Source: Prosapia bicincta (lineage: Eukaryota; Arthropoda; Insecta; Hemiptera; Cercopidae). Taken from it: DNA of 64,000 nucleotides. The notes beneath the pieces were generated by a model that saw nothing but the letters and a program-made list of their open reading frames with translations, was not told the origin of the DNA and ran no database searches. The DNA is taken from assembly GCA_036971475.1 (NCBI GenBank), contig JBAIZL010000001.1, positions 93,190,983-93,254,982 on the forward strand, given 5' to 3'. The first letter of the stretch is position 1; each line of letters begins with the position of its first letter. Positions 49,657 to 61,417 of the stretch are shown piece by piece. The position numbers and the translations under genes were made by a program.

Positions 49657-49914
49657 TCACTTTCACTATAAGTACTTAAACAATAATCTTACTTGGTATT
49701 TATGCGAGTTAACTTTCAAAGATTGATAGTATCTCCATTATCGAGCATCACTAACCGGGGTTGTAGTAGACTGCCAGCGGTCTAGAGTAGACGGCAGCAG
49801 TCTACTAAAACCCCGGTCAGTGGTGCTCGATAATGGAGATACTATCAATCTTTGAAAGTTAACTCGCATAAATACTAAGTAAGATTCTTGTTTACGTATA
49901 TATAGTGAAAGTGA
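49657..49914. mobile_element. Palindromic MITE with TA target duplication
   Basis: It is almost wholly palindromic: arms of about 120 bp start TCACTTTCACTATA and end TATAGTGAAAGTGA, flanked by TA on both sides (49655-49656, 49915-49916). The arms remain nearly identical, so it is young or preserved by its hairpin. TA duplication suggests the Tc1/mariner group. Confidence 0.8.
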
Positions 49915-49954
49915 TAAGTGAATATAAGAAAACAGCGTTGCACAGTTTATATAT

Positions 49955-49956
<2 letters not shown>

Positions 49957-50009
<53 letters not shown>

Positions 50010-50111
50010 GTTAATATATTACTATTGAATAATATATAATATATATATTAACTTCATAAACTCGGAAAAATACTCATGCAACGGAAAAATAATGGACAAC
50101 GTAAAATATCA

Positions 50112-50179
<68 letters not shown>

Positions 50180-50187
50180 GTATATTG
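49957..50187. repeat. Two (AT)n tracts around a palindromic segment
   Basis: (AT)n occupies 49957-50006 and 50118-50187. Between them TATGAAGTTAATATATT and its complement AATATATATATTAACTTCATA form an inverted repeat. Confidence 0.9.
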
Positions 50188-50189
50188 TT

Positions 50190-51940
50190 TAACATAACAA
50201 TGTAATTTTATAATGCAAAATAATTACTTATATAAAATTAAATACATATGCATAGTATGTTTTAGCATATTGTTGATAAATTATGTTATAAATCTCCATT
50301 AATGTTTAAATTTCTCCCATAAAAAAATACTATTAAGTATGGAAAATTTGAAACACTTTTATAAATCTGTTTTTGGTGATTTCAATTATTTTTATGTTTC
50401 TAGATATTTATCAACTGCTAACATTAATTCTATAATAAAAATCACTATAAAATGACATCACACAGATAATTGTAAATACTGAACAAATAATACTTCCAAG
50501 TCAGCATAATTACATTTAAAACACCCTATTGTGAATATTACTGTGAAAAAGTAAAGAAATTTTAAGTTGGCAGTGATATAATTACATGATTTTCTCTTTT
50601 TATTGACACAAGTCTTAAAGAATGTGTTCATTGGTTGGTTTGTGCAAAGGTTTCAATAGGCATGTGCAGCTTTTGAATTAAAGTGCTAACTGTATTACTA
50701 AACCATGACTAGTTTTAATAGTAAACATAAAACCAAACTTTGTTCTATACTTATATAAAAAACCTTAATTAAATCTCAGATAATTTGCAAACCCTAAGAA
50801 ACAATTCTGTATAGGCAGTATTGTAAGCAAGCTCTAGTTCTATATGAAATGGCGTGTAATGAAACCAAATTCATCAAAAAAGAATGCAATAATATGGTTA
50901 GAAATAAGCTTTATAGAGGGTAAGGTAACCAACTTTAAATTCTCATAAAAATATATTGATATGTAAAGAGTATGGCAGTGAAATATGATTTTTTAGAAAT
51001 AATTGAACTACATTCCCTGTTTCATTAAAAGAAATTTATTACCCTGTGAACATTAATAATTAAACACCAAATGACAGTCATACACCTAAATTAATATCTT
51101 GCAAATGACATCTATTTTTATTATTAAATTGTTGTTATTGAATTTTTAGTTCTATTATATTGTTTTAGTATTAGTTACCAATAACTTTTACCTTTTTACG
51201 CTACTTTCAGAACATTGTCTATTTCTTATTCAATTTAAAGTTATTGTTCCGTCACTTGACTACTAAATTTAGTTCCACGGGATATTTTTTAACATAATTT
51301 TTCAACTCCAAAGTTGATAATTACTTTTGTTTAAAAATCCAACCTCCAAATATCAAGTCCATAATTTTAAAATAATTTGTTAACGTCTACAGAAGATGAA
51401 TTACAAAAACATTCAAAACACATTGTACAGTGGTAAAAGATAGCTAACAAAATATTATTATTTTTGGACTTTTTAAAATTTTTTTAGTAGATGCTCAATG
51501 CTCTAGTTACATTAAGGTGAACCAAATATAAACAAATAAAATTTGTTTTATGTTGATAGAGGGGTTTTAAGCTATATTGGATGTTGCAATACCATTCCTC
51601 TAGTTAGTATTACGATTTCAAAGGAGAGATATCACCATGTCAACAGATTGCTATAAAATATCTTGTGGCTATGGCACTAAAATAAGATATACTTTGAGAA
51701 TTATTTTTTTAGAAGAAATTAAAATGCCACAACCTGGCAGTATAGGCTTTTAGTAATTCTACTATAAATTTAAATGTTTTTATCACTAGTTTTTTTCACA
51801 ACATATAAATGTTCACTAATAGATTTTCACTAGTTTTCACATAAATTACTTACAACATTTGGACAAAACCTTACACACACCTGGAAAAAGACACAAAATT
51901 CCATGAATCTACTTCCTCCTGCTATATACTAACACCTCCC
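50190..51940. other. AT-rich intergenic region
   Basis: Nothing supportable was seen on either strand. Confidence 0.5.
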
Positions 51941-51942
51941 AG

Positions 51943-52640
51943 ATACTCTAACTTTATCCGCCTGAGATTGTTGTAGTCTTTTTTGGTATATTGAAAAGTA
52001 GAGATTTGTACTGCAAATGAGTGATTTTCTAATCACCTTCATTTTATTAAAATATGATAATTCTAAATTTATCCCCCTGCGATTGTTGTAGTTTTTTTTG
52101 GTTTATTGAAAAGTAGAGATTTGTACTGCAAATGAGTGATTTTCTAATCACCTTCATTTTATTAAAATATGATAATTCTAACTTTATCCCCCTGCGATTG
52201 TTGTAGTTTTTTTTGGTTTATTGAAAAGTAGAAATTTGTACTGCAAATGAGTGATTTTCTAATCACCTTCATTTTATTAAAATATGATAATTCTAACTTT
52301 ATCCCCCTGCGATTTTTGTAGTTTTTTTTTGGTATATTGAAAAGTAGAGATTTGTACTGCAAATGAGTGATTTTCTAATCACCTTCATTTTATTAAAATA
52401 TGATAATTCTAACTTTATCCCCCTGCGATTGTTGTAGTCTTTTTTTGGTATATTGAAAAGTAGAGATTTGTACTGCAAATGAGTGATTTTCTAATCACCT
52501 TCATTCTTATTAAAATATGATAATTCTAACTTTATCCCCCTGCGATTGTTGTAGTCTTTTTTGGTATATTGAAAAGTAGAGATTTGTACTGCAAATGAGT
52601 GATTTTCTAATCACCTTCATTTTATTAAAATATGATAATT
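51943..52640 (+). repeat. 115-bp tandem repeat, six copies
   Basis: GATTGTTGTAG recurs at 51966, 52081, 52196, 52311 (variant), 52427 and 52544, giving 115-117-bp units. Copies are over 90 percent alike by eye. Each contains a small hairpin, GTGATTTTCTAATCAC. Confidence 0.95.
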
Positions 52641-54356
52641 ACTGTATAAGTGTATGATTCTACAAGTTGAAGATTGTGTAGGAAAAAAAGCTGTTTTGAA
52701 ACAAAGAAGACGGAGCTCTTAGTGGAAGGAAGGAAGCCCCAAAAGGGGGCAAAATCCATCACTTTTTGAAATGATGAGATTCAGTAGTGCCTTGATAAAT
52801 TCAATCTAAATTGGAAGTACTATATATACAACAAAATTATATTAATTTTTGTAATTAAATATTTTACTAAACAAAATAATGTATTCCATTAAACTGGAGA
52901 AATTTTTAGTAGACATTACTTTTTGATACATAAGTTATAAACTTGAATTAAATATTACTTAAACCACTTCCTTCCTACCTTAAAATAAACCAAATATAAA
53001 TTAAGAGTGCACAACACAGATTTTATTAGAAACTGCTTTTTAGTTAACTGTACTTTAAAAATTGGCTGAATATTTCAATAATATTTAACATAAAATTTAA
53101 TTTCTTACGTGGCGTAAAAATACTGTTCATGGCTTGAAAATGGAAACCATGTCATAACTGTCTTAACTTGTTATTAAGTTATCAACATTCACTTGCCTCC
53201 TATCTAAGTTTTTATTTTGCAGTATTAATCTTCACCAGCTACACATCTGCAAATCATCTTTGGTAGTAAATTCTGTTTGTTTTTTCACTTACTATAATAG
53301 CATGTCTAGAGTTACGATACATCCCAATAAATAATTTTTCAGAACAGCTTGCACCACCCTAATCCTAATTACTATCTTCTTCTCTATTATAATTTTCATT
53401 ATCAGGATCAATAATGCTTTGTTATTCTTTGTTGTTGAATGTTATCTACCGACCTGTGTGAGTCCTAACCGCCAGCTTTAGTGTTGGATATTGTTTCTTG
53501 TTCAGTTACATTAAGAAATCTTTCTTCAGGATTTCACAAGAATTTATGCTTCAATTTCATTCCAATACAGTACCACTCAATAAACAACCTTCTAATGATT
53601 TATTTTCTTAAGCACCATCCAAACATTATTCTCGGTTTTTATGATAGCACGTGGAACCTAAATATTCTGCAGAATATCATCGTCCATTTGCATAGTTCAC
53701 ATTGTTTACATTAGAAGAAAGAAAGATGTCTTTGTACCTAAGACTATCTTTATCATGGTGGCAGAAGAATTGTGTATATGAAAGAGGAATTTCCTGAGGA
53801 GATTGTTTATGTTTAAGAGAAAAAATTCTACACTAGAAATAAATCTTGTAAAATCAATTTAAGAAAATATCTTATCTCATTCAGGAATTATTCTGGCTTT
53901 TATACAAGATAGGCCATATGATTTCAAGAATTCTTTTGAAAGCCTGAAAGCCTTTTATTTGTACATAAATAAAAATACACTGCCAACTGTTTTTGAAAAC
54001 GGATTGCTGACTTTCTTCACACTATATATTTGGAATTGGATTGAAGTCGCAATGTAGTTTCGTTGTGCCGGTGGATGAAGAGCCTTACTATCAACACGAT
54101 AGATTGCAGTTAAATAATATAAAAGAAAACTCACCATAAATAAATTGTTTAACAATTCCATAGTGTGATGTCAATCGTTATAGCTAACCATGGCACTATC
54201 TTAGCTATAGAGGCACTTATTGAATAATAAATTATTAATATGACATTCGAATTATTTGAAAAACTTCTCTGCTCTCACTAGTTTAGGAACACAAATCATA
54301 AAACACTTCTAAAATTTTTTTGTTGTAAATGTAGATTTTACCTAAGTGAGATCAGA

Positions 54357-54360
<4 letters not shown>
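52641..54360. other. AT-rich intergenic region
   Basis: No gene was confirmed. A minus-strand ATG at 54161 followed by a donor-like ATG|GTGAGT (54135) was considered but has no coding support. Confidence 0.4.

Positions 54361-54428
<68 letters not shown>
54360..54428. repeat. (AT)n microsatellite
   Basis: About 35 uninterrupted AT dinucleotides. Confidence 0.97.
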
Positions 54429-54433
<5 letters not shown>

Positions 54434-54965
54434 AGTATAAACTAGACTTTTATTACATTATATATTTGTATATAAAGTCTAAATATAGTTTATTGCATAC
54501 AGTAGGGTTGTTCAAGAATGTAAATTGATGAAATGTCTTAAACTCAAAAGGAGAACAATAAGTTTTGTTATTTTATCCATTTTTCTAGCCAGTTGGATAT
54601 TCCCCAAAGTTCAGAAACTGTTTTAGACTATAAAACAATGCTAAGGTTTTAATTTTCAAATGAATTTTTTTGACAAAATTGTTTATTGAAAACATCACAG
54701 GTTTATATTGTAAACATATTGCATCCACCAAAGGAACTCTCAAAGATGTTCAACAATATATGTCCTGTAAGACACCAATAAGAAAAACCATTATTTAAAA
54801 ATGAAAGTAGCGTAGGTTTCCCTTATTAAATGCATGTTGTTCATCTTGCACAACCCTATTGTATATACCCTTTCAATAGTAAACAAAAGCTAAACCAAAG
54901 TAACTGCAATTATTTTACAGCCACATTCTTTACATAGGATTAGTGATTTAATTCACTAACAAATA

Positions 54966-55776
54966 CAGTAAAACCTATTATTTCTGGATCAATGTAGCAA
55001 CAGTCCGATTCGGATAAAGAAAAATCTGCATATGGGAGAGGTTATGTAACAATGTACTTTTGTACTACATAATCTCAACCATTCCAGTTAGAAGCAGATG
55101 TATTGTTGTTTCAAGTAAATAAGTTACACTTATTGAAGATTGTAATTATATTTTAATAGCAAAATAGAATTGTACATGCAATTTAGTTACATACTTTTAT
55201 GTAAAGTTTTTTAACCCATTGTGGTTTACATGCTAGGTCACGACAATTTATTAGTAACAGGTATAAGACCAGCCCAGATAATCATGAATGCCGTCATTGT
55301 TTAATTGCATCAAGAGAGTTTATTTTCTGGCATGTGACGTACAAGACTATATGTCTATACTTTCTAAGGGATATTTATCGAGTGTCAAAACCTACAGCAT
55401 AAATAAAGAAAGATATTTATAGTCCATTGACATTCTGTTTGACATCTAAACATAACAGAATGCTTCATCAATTTTTATGTCAACTGGAATGAGAAGCTCA
55501 GTATACGTTTTACTTGGTGTCGGTCAGTAGATGAATGATACGGACACTCAAACACAACTGATTAAGTTGGGCAATGCACCAATCTGTAAAACACTTGTAA
55601 ACTAAACGATTCTGAGACTCAAACACAACTGGCTGAGTTGGGAAAAAAACAAAGAGCTGACTGTTGCTGCCAGAGAATAGCCTGGCAACAAGGTGCCTTA
55701 TGAAAAAAAAAGATGCTCAAGTTAATTTCATATTTCGTCTGGATATCGGAGATTCCAGATATGAGAGGTTTTACTG
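54966..55776. mobile_element. Non-autonomous pogo/Tigger-like element
   Basis: The ends CAGTAAAACCTATTATTTCTGG and, on the minus strand, CAGTAAAACCTCTCATATCTGG are terminal inverted repeats of about 24 bp with four mismatches. They are flanked by TA (54964-54965, 55777-55778). Within it, ACTCAAACACAACTG...GAGTTGGG occurs twice (about 55547 and 55617). No transposase was seen. It lies downstream of the ATP13A gene. Confidence 0.82.
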
Positions 55777-56435
55777 TATACTTAGACTGTGTATTCAAAA
55801 AAAAACCCAAAACTAAAATGAATTAAAAACATGAATCAAACAAAAAAATTGCAATCAATTTGAAAGTGCTATAACTTCAGCTAAATTAAGTACACCTCTT
55901 TCAGCATGGCTGGATTACACCGGTAACAATTTTTAGAAAATGTGAGTAAAACTAAGTACATATTATATATTTGAATAGTTTAACCTGTGGTATAAGGTTA
56001 CATTACAACACAGGTATGTTATTCTTATAACTGCATTTCTATAAATTTATGATTATCTTATTATTCAGAACAGTTAATGAATTAATAAAGATAAACTAAA
56101 AATGTGATGTATAAGATTTTACTGTGTTTAAGGACAACTGACACAATATGTTACAAATTACAAAAGAACCAAAATAACTAAATCAGAAACATAGTTATAT
56201 ATCTAAGTCTTCCTTATGAACATTTAGCAAACAGCAATGTATTTGAATAAAGATGTTAAATGTTACCAAAGAGTAGGTAATAAAGATTTAGATAAATAAC
56301 TAGAATTTTAATTTTAATAATTTGTACTGTTTTCGACTTGGAAGGCATTGTCTTGGTTATAAAGCAGTAACACAATGCTATAAACGTCATTTTTAGGAAT
56401 AGAGGCACACATTTTCTTACAAAGGTAATCCTATT

Positions 56436-56576
56436 TTAATTTGTACTTATGTGTAGGGTAATGGGAACTTCTAATTCCAAGCCCCTTTCATATACCTTGT
56501 ATCGATTTTTTGGTTGCTTTTTGCGATTAATTTTCTGTACAATCCACTTGAATAACCTTGATTCTGCAAACCAGTT
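56436..56576 (-). CDS. ATP13A3: ATP13A3-like P5B ATPase, last coding exon
   Basis: This phase-0 exon follows the acceptor TTTTTCAG and has 46 codons plus stop TAA (56436-56438). The peptide begins NWFAESRLFKWIVQKINRKK and continues with a basic, Tyr-containing tail (KNRYKVYERG), the usual short cytosolic C-terminus of P5B ATPases. The final residues (PITLHISTN) are not recognised and may be lineage-specific. Two overlapping ATTAAA hexamers on the minus strand (56307-56318) lie about 120 bp past the stop and are the likely poly(A) signals. No AATAAA was seen nearer. Confidence 0.82.
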   Translation of the reverse strand, partial: NWFAESRLFKWIVQKINRKKQPKNRYKVYERGLELEVPITLHISTN

Positions 56577-56897
56577 CTGAAAAAGAAATATAACAAACTA
56601 CAATATAGAATTTTAATATGTGAGCAAACCGCTTCAGTGTAATTCACACACTATTACAGGGACTTTATTGTAATTTATACAGTGACACCAAAGTCAATTC
56701 TTATAATCACAACAAAGTCAAAAGTAAATACTGGAATAAAAGTTACAACGAAACAATCTTTTCTTCTGTCCTTGAAAAAACAATTTAGAAATTTGTGATT
56801 GACAGACTAAATGGGTTAGTAGTTGATCTTAACACTATTATTGAGCCACAGTCTGTTTTTAGAATAAGCTATTCAACAGTCAATATGCTTTGCTTAC

Positions 56898-57076
56898 CTC
56901 AATTAAAACCGCAAACAACAGATGTACCATAGGAAATATTAAAAGCTGCAACCGGTATGATGTGTCGTACGTTGATAATGGCATCAGTTCAAATTGTTCT
57001 GCTATCCAATCGTTAGGATGTATAATTAGGTACATAGAAAAGAGAGTGAGGAAACTTACCAAACCTACAAATATCC
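56898..57076 (-). CDS. ATP13A3: ATP13A3-like P5B ATPase, penultimate coding exon
   Basis: The exon starts at 57076 after acceptor TTGCAG, with two bases (GG) completing a Trp codon from the previous exon. It has 59 further codons and ends at GAG|GTAAGC (donor at 56897). The peptide contains two hydrophobic helices, IFVGLVSFLTLFSMYLIIH and LQLLIFPMVHLLFAVLIE, separated by a loop with NDW and a short acidic stretch. That matches the last two membrane helices of P5B pumps. Phase agrees with both neighbouring exons, which is independent support. The upstream intron (57077-61125, 4.05 kb) carries a hAT element. Confidence 0.88.
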
Positions 57077-57471
57077 CTGCAACATAAATCCCATCATTGT
57101 AAATCAGTAATATCTATCTGCTAGGTCATATTCACATGAAAAAAAAAAGTATTTTAAAAATTATCTCTTGTTATTTTTGCTACTGTCATCCAACATAATC
57201 TATTGAAGTCCATTATAATCTCAACACTATCTACATTGCTGGGGTAAAATAAATTTTACCTAATGGGTTTGTAACATCTTTTCTCCGCTATTTGAATGAC
57301 TCCTATGAGTAATTTCCTTAATTGGTTGATCAGCATTGTTTTAGATAATTTAATTGTTGTACATATTACAACACTGAACATAATATTAGACACTTACTGA
57401 AAATTAAACAAATTCTAAAAAACGTGGACGTAAACTTACTTAGGTAAATATTACTATCACATTGTGTTGAT

Positions 57472-60226
57472 TAGGGATGGGCCGATTCCGAATCTCGATT
57501 CCAGGAAAGGAATCGTCGATTCTAGGTGGTATCGAGGAATCGTCGATACTCGATTCTTCATCATAAAAGTGTCGATTCCGATTCCTATTTTGTTAACTAT
57601 TAAGATATGTGTGTGGAGTAATTTATTGGAAAAATAATTAATTACCAACTATATCTTATTTATGTATTGGTTGATTTGAATGAATTAAATGATTAAAGTA
57701 AATGAAAATATAACAAAAATATTATTATTTATGAAGCAACAGCAATCAAGATCGTAACCATTTCTGGTCGTTTGACATCGCTCGTCTCTCACTAGAGCGG
57801 GTTCGATACTCTCTCTCTCTCTCCCCCACGTGTCTTACTGCCACTGATTTATAGATGTCAGAACAAAACACAAAATAGTACAGTAAAAACTTGATTAACC
57901 GTGGCCATGATGGTTGAGCGAATAGACGGATAACAGACCCACAGTATTATTCCTCCGAAACTTAACCTCAATAAATTATATTATAGACAGATATCACTCT
58001 CACAGTAATGTAATATATTTCGGAGCGAAAAGAAAATAAACACGATTGTAATAGCAAATGAAACTATTTATTACATGATAAACAGATCCGCACAGTAGGT
58101 AAAAATGTAGCAAAATAATGTACAGTAATATATACTTACAGGTGAAATAGTTCGTGTAGTTTAACAAACAAAGTGAACGCGTCACTGTACCTTAATACTT
58201 TAGCTGCCGGCCACAATATCGCGTTTTCATAGAGAATTGCCAAAATATTTTAAGCTCATTTTTAAATCATGTGTTCTTATACTTTGTTCCCCTATCATAT
58301 CTAAGTATGAATATACGTTTCTCATCATAATATTTATAAAAATACGTGTCGGACCAACTGGCCCCGAGTTTTTTCCTACCGTAAATGAAACGTAAATAAA
58401 TAAACTCCGTCGGACCAATTTACCCGACATTGTTTTTTATTTAATTAAATTTTATTATCTGTGCAACACTGTTTTGATATTTTTTGTGTTATGTGTTAGC
58501 AAGAAACAATAAAACCATAATTTCATGTCCCGGCTACCCAAATAATAAACTGACTGGTGATAAAAGTGTTTTTGCGCCTATCACTAAGACACGTAAACGT
58601 GTCACGTGTGATTGATTTGTGAGTTTATAAATATTTTGAATATAGAACTAAAGTGTAATATGTTCTCTCTAGAATAAGTAATGCTACAGGTCCAGTAAAT
58701 ACTATCCAAGATTCATATTAAGTAAAAGTTTTAACACCAAATAATTTACTTGTTAAGGAATTTACGTTATAATTTACTTCCTAGTAAGGATGAGTTTATC
58801 TAAGTGTATCAATGTTTGTACTTAACTTTCACAAAGTCCGTTTTTAAGGATTATTTTACAACTAAATATTTAGTCAATATTTCCGACTTACTTTCATGTT
58901 TTTGAGAAAATTTTGAAAACAGTAGTGAAAATCATTACAATACGTTATAACAAATATGTGTGTCGGCCCGTAACTACGGACAAAAAGCTCTTAGATTAAC
59001 ATCATGTTTTTAATCCCGTTGGCATTTATCTATCAAACAAAAACCATCGTAAATACATCTGTAAGTAGTGTGAAGCTTGTTGTTAAATACTGTGCCTTAA
59101 TTTTTCCAAAAGTAGCAACACCAGCTGAGTAGTACTAATAAACATAAAGCGTTAAGAGGCCCGACGGTATTCGGTTCAGGGTACTGGCCGTCGCGTCAAT
59201 TCAATGACGGTTAACAGAAACTGACGGTGGAAAACCACATAATATATCAAATATGAAAAAGCACTTAAACAACATTCATTTTGCCCAAATTTATCAACAA
59301 AAAAGATCTATACTTGAAGAAACTTTATCCTCAGACACAGGGCCTACAAGTGATAGTTGGTTAAAAATCAACTGGGATTGAGTAATAAATACAAAATAGG
59401 CCTGAATCAGTTGCACTTGTTCCAGACACCTGCAGAAAAAAAGGTCCCACCAGATGTGGAGAAGATATGCCCCACTAATACAGAATGTTGGGGAAGAAAG
59501 TACCCCAGGGGTATTGACAGTAGAAGAAGAAGTAAACAATTATCTGGGGGAACCATTAGCCAGTCCAGATTGTGATGTTGGGAAGTATTTGACAGTACAA
59601 AGTGCCAAATACCCTCATTTAAATGCAATGGCAATAAAATACCTGTCTGCCCACTCACGACAGTGTTTTCTGAAAAACCTTTCTCAACTTCAGGAGCTAG
59701 ATGTGACTAGCGATGAAACTAGCTTGACCCACAACGCGTTCAAATGCTTGTGTTTTTGAACAGAAATGTACATTACCTGCCAGACTTTTAAATATTAAAA
59801 ACTATCCTATTTGTATTAATTTTTTACTTTTTATGTTGTTCGTTTGTTTTTAATTTTTGTTTTGTTTGGGAGACAATGTAAATAGGCTTAGGAATTTTTT
59901 CAAACATCATAAAATAAGTAAAGTTCACATTTTTAACTTTAAAATAAGTCATTACTTTAATCTGATATGTTTTTATGTTAAAAAAAAATTTTATTGATAA
60001 ATCAAGGTTGAAGGTTTTGTGTAGCCTATTACATTAAAACAGAACTTTTTAAAGGTTTTGCCATATGACCAAGATGTTAACTAAATTAATTATTAGAGAA
60101 CTAGAATGTAAGCTAATATAACTTGAAAGAATCGAGAATCGAGAATCGACTAAAGAATCGAGAATCGAACGGAAAATTTTAGAATCGGAATCGGAATCGA
60201 AAATTTTAAGATTCGGCCCATCCCTA
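57472..60226 (+). mobile_element. hAT element in the ATP13A intron
   Basis: Perfect 14-bp terminal inverted repeats TAGGGATGGGCCGA are flanked by a perfect 8-bp duplication GTGTTGAT (57464-57471 and 60227-60234). Subterminal GATTCC/GAATCG repeats are dense at both ends. It sits in the 4.05-kb intron between the 61126 and 57076 exons, antisense to the host gene. Remnants of a BED-finger hAT transposase are inside. Confidence 0.93.
59200..59800 (+). pseudogene. hAT transposase relic: BED finger fused to dimerisation domain
   Basis: GGKPHNISNMKKHLNNIHF (59228-59285) is the second half of a BED zinc finger. After about 150 bp comes EVNNYLGEPLASPDCDVGKY (59545 onward), then YPHLNAMAIKYLSAHS and LDVTSDETSLTHN. 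This is the hATC dimerisation region, with a frameshift where SERxFS is expected. The catalytic core between the two is missing, so this copy is an internal-deletion derivative unable to transpose itself. Confidence 0.8.
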
Positions 60227-60234
60227 GTGTTGAT

Positions 60235-61125
60235 GAAGATTAGGAGCTCAGGCAATTAAAAGTTCTTTGTTTTAAATTATGGAAAATGGATTATTTTTAA
60301 TATGAGAAAAAATTAATCATCTTTAAATTGTTAATGGCCGCTAAATATTTGACAAGATAAAATAAATTGTTTTGTTAACAATGTAAGATATTTAAAATTT
60401 GTTTTTAAGGTCTAAATTTAAATTGCAATTTAAATCTAAAATTAGTTGGAATATGTTGTTTTAATTGTAGCCACATTTATATTGGATTTCAATATTTTAA
60501 TATAGTATTGCTAATTTCAGCTGTCTCTGAAACACTAACAAGTGCAATTTAATTGTACTTGACTACAGTCGTTTATATCGAGTAATATAAAAATAATCTG
60601 CAAGCTCTGTGTACTATTAGAAGCATTTAATAAAGAATATATATTACACTCATTTTATTTTTTAATTTTAACAGAACGGAATCAAATAATAATCATATTC
60701 ATCAAAACAATCCTTCATGTGATGAATGATATTCATGAAAAGATTATTTGATAAAATTATGAGACGCTAGATAACCAGCACACTAAGAATTAAAAAAAAA
60801 AAAAAAAAAACAAACAAAAATGAAAAACAGACCATTTTCACAGATTTACTAAATCGGTAAATTTCCTCAGTTTTAAACATTAAGTTATTTTAGTTTTTAG
60901 CATAATAACAAATTACACACACACAAAATTCAAATTCAAACTATTTTATAGAAATTGTTGCTTGAAATGTTTAATTTTTGAGTAAAACATATTAAAAATA
61001 TTTATAATAATAAAAAACATACAAACACAAAAGTGGCAAATTTGGCTGGTTTAGTAACAAATCAAAAATTTTCTTTTTTAGTTTTAAAAATTATTGTAGC
61101 TTTATAAATGACTTATACAACTCAC
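60235..61125. other. Remainder of the ATP13A intron
   Basis: AT-rich, with an A19 run near 60790. No further exon was recognised. Confidence 0.5.
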
Positions 61126-61277
61126 AGTTGGTATGCAAAGGCTGTCGATGAGGTTTTCCTTTGTTGAATACACAAGCCAAGATGAAATATTGAAAACAGC
61201 TTGTCATGAAAACTGTTGTATTTTCCCAGCTTTGAACTGTACTACCTCCATCTGCATTTGGATCCACAGGTACAAAC
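61126..61277 (-). CDS. ATP13A3: ATP13A3-like P5B ATPase, antepenultimate coding exon
   Basis: Read on the minus strand from 61277, after acceptor TTTATAG, this exon has one base, 50 codons and one base, then donor T|GTGAGT (GT at 61125-61124). The peptide holds FVPVDP, WENTTVF, SCFQYFI and NKGKPHRQPL. This is the family's late-domain pattern: a WENT segment leading into a transmembrane helix with FQY, then a KGKP-R turn. P5B ATPases are late-endosomal/lysosomal P-type pumps that export polyamines or cations. The catalytic aspartate and nucleotide domains lie upstream, beyond the window or hidden behind the Penelope-like element that starts about 140 bp further on. The split codon T|GG gives Trp with the next exon. 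The family call is firm. The paralogue name is chosen because insects usually have one P5B gene. Confidence 0.88.
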
Positions 61278-61417
61278 CTATAAATAATTTTTTTTTACAA
61301 AAAATCATTGAAATATTCATTTTAATGTAGTATATTACATATTTAGTACAATTTTACCGCTGCATGAAAAATCAAAACCTAATTAAATGTTGAAAATATT
61401 TCACCATATATATAGCA

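Noticed and set aside
53955..54161. Minus-strand ORF with a hydrophobic start and a donor-like ATG|GTGAGT
   Set aside because: A hydrophobic start is easy to get in AT-rich DNA. No acceptor, partner exon or protein motif was found.
57881..57960. CAGTAAAAACTTGATTAACC resembling a pogo/Tigger terminus inside the hAT element
   Set aside because: No matching inverted end was found nearby, so a nested element cannot be bounded.
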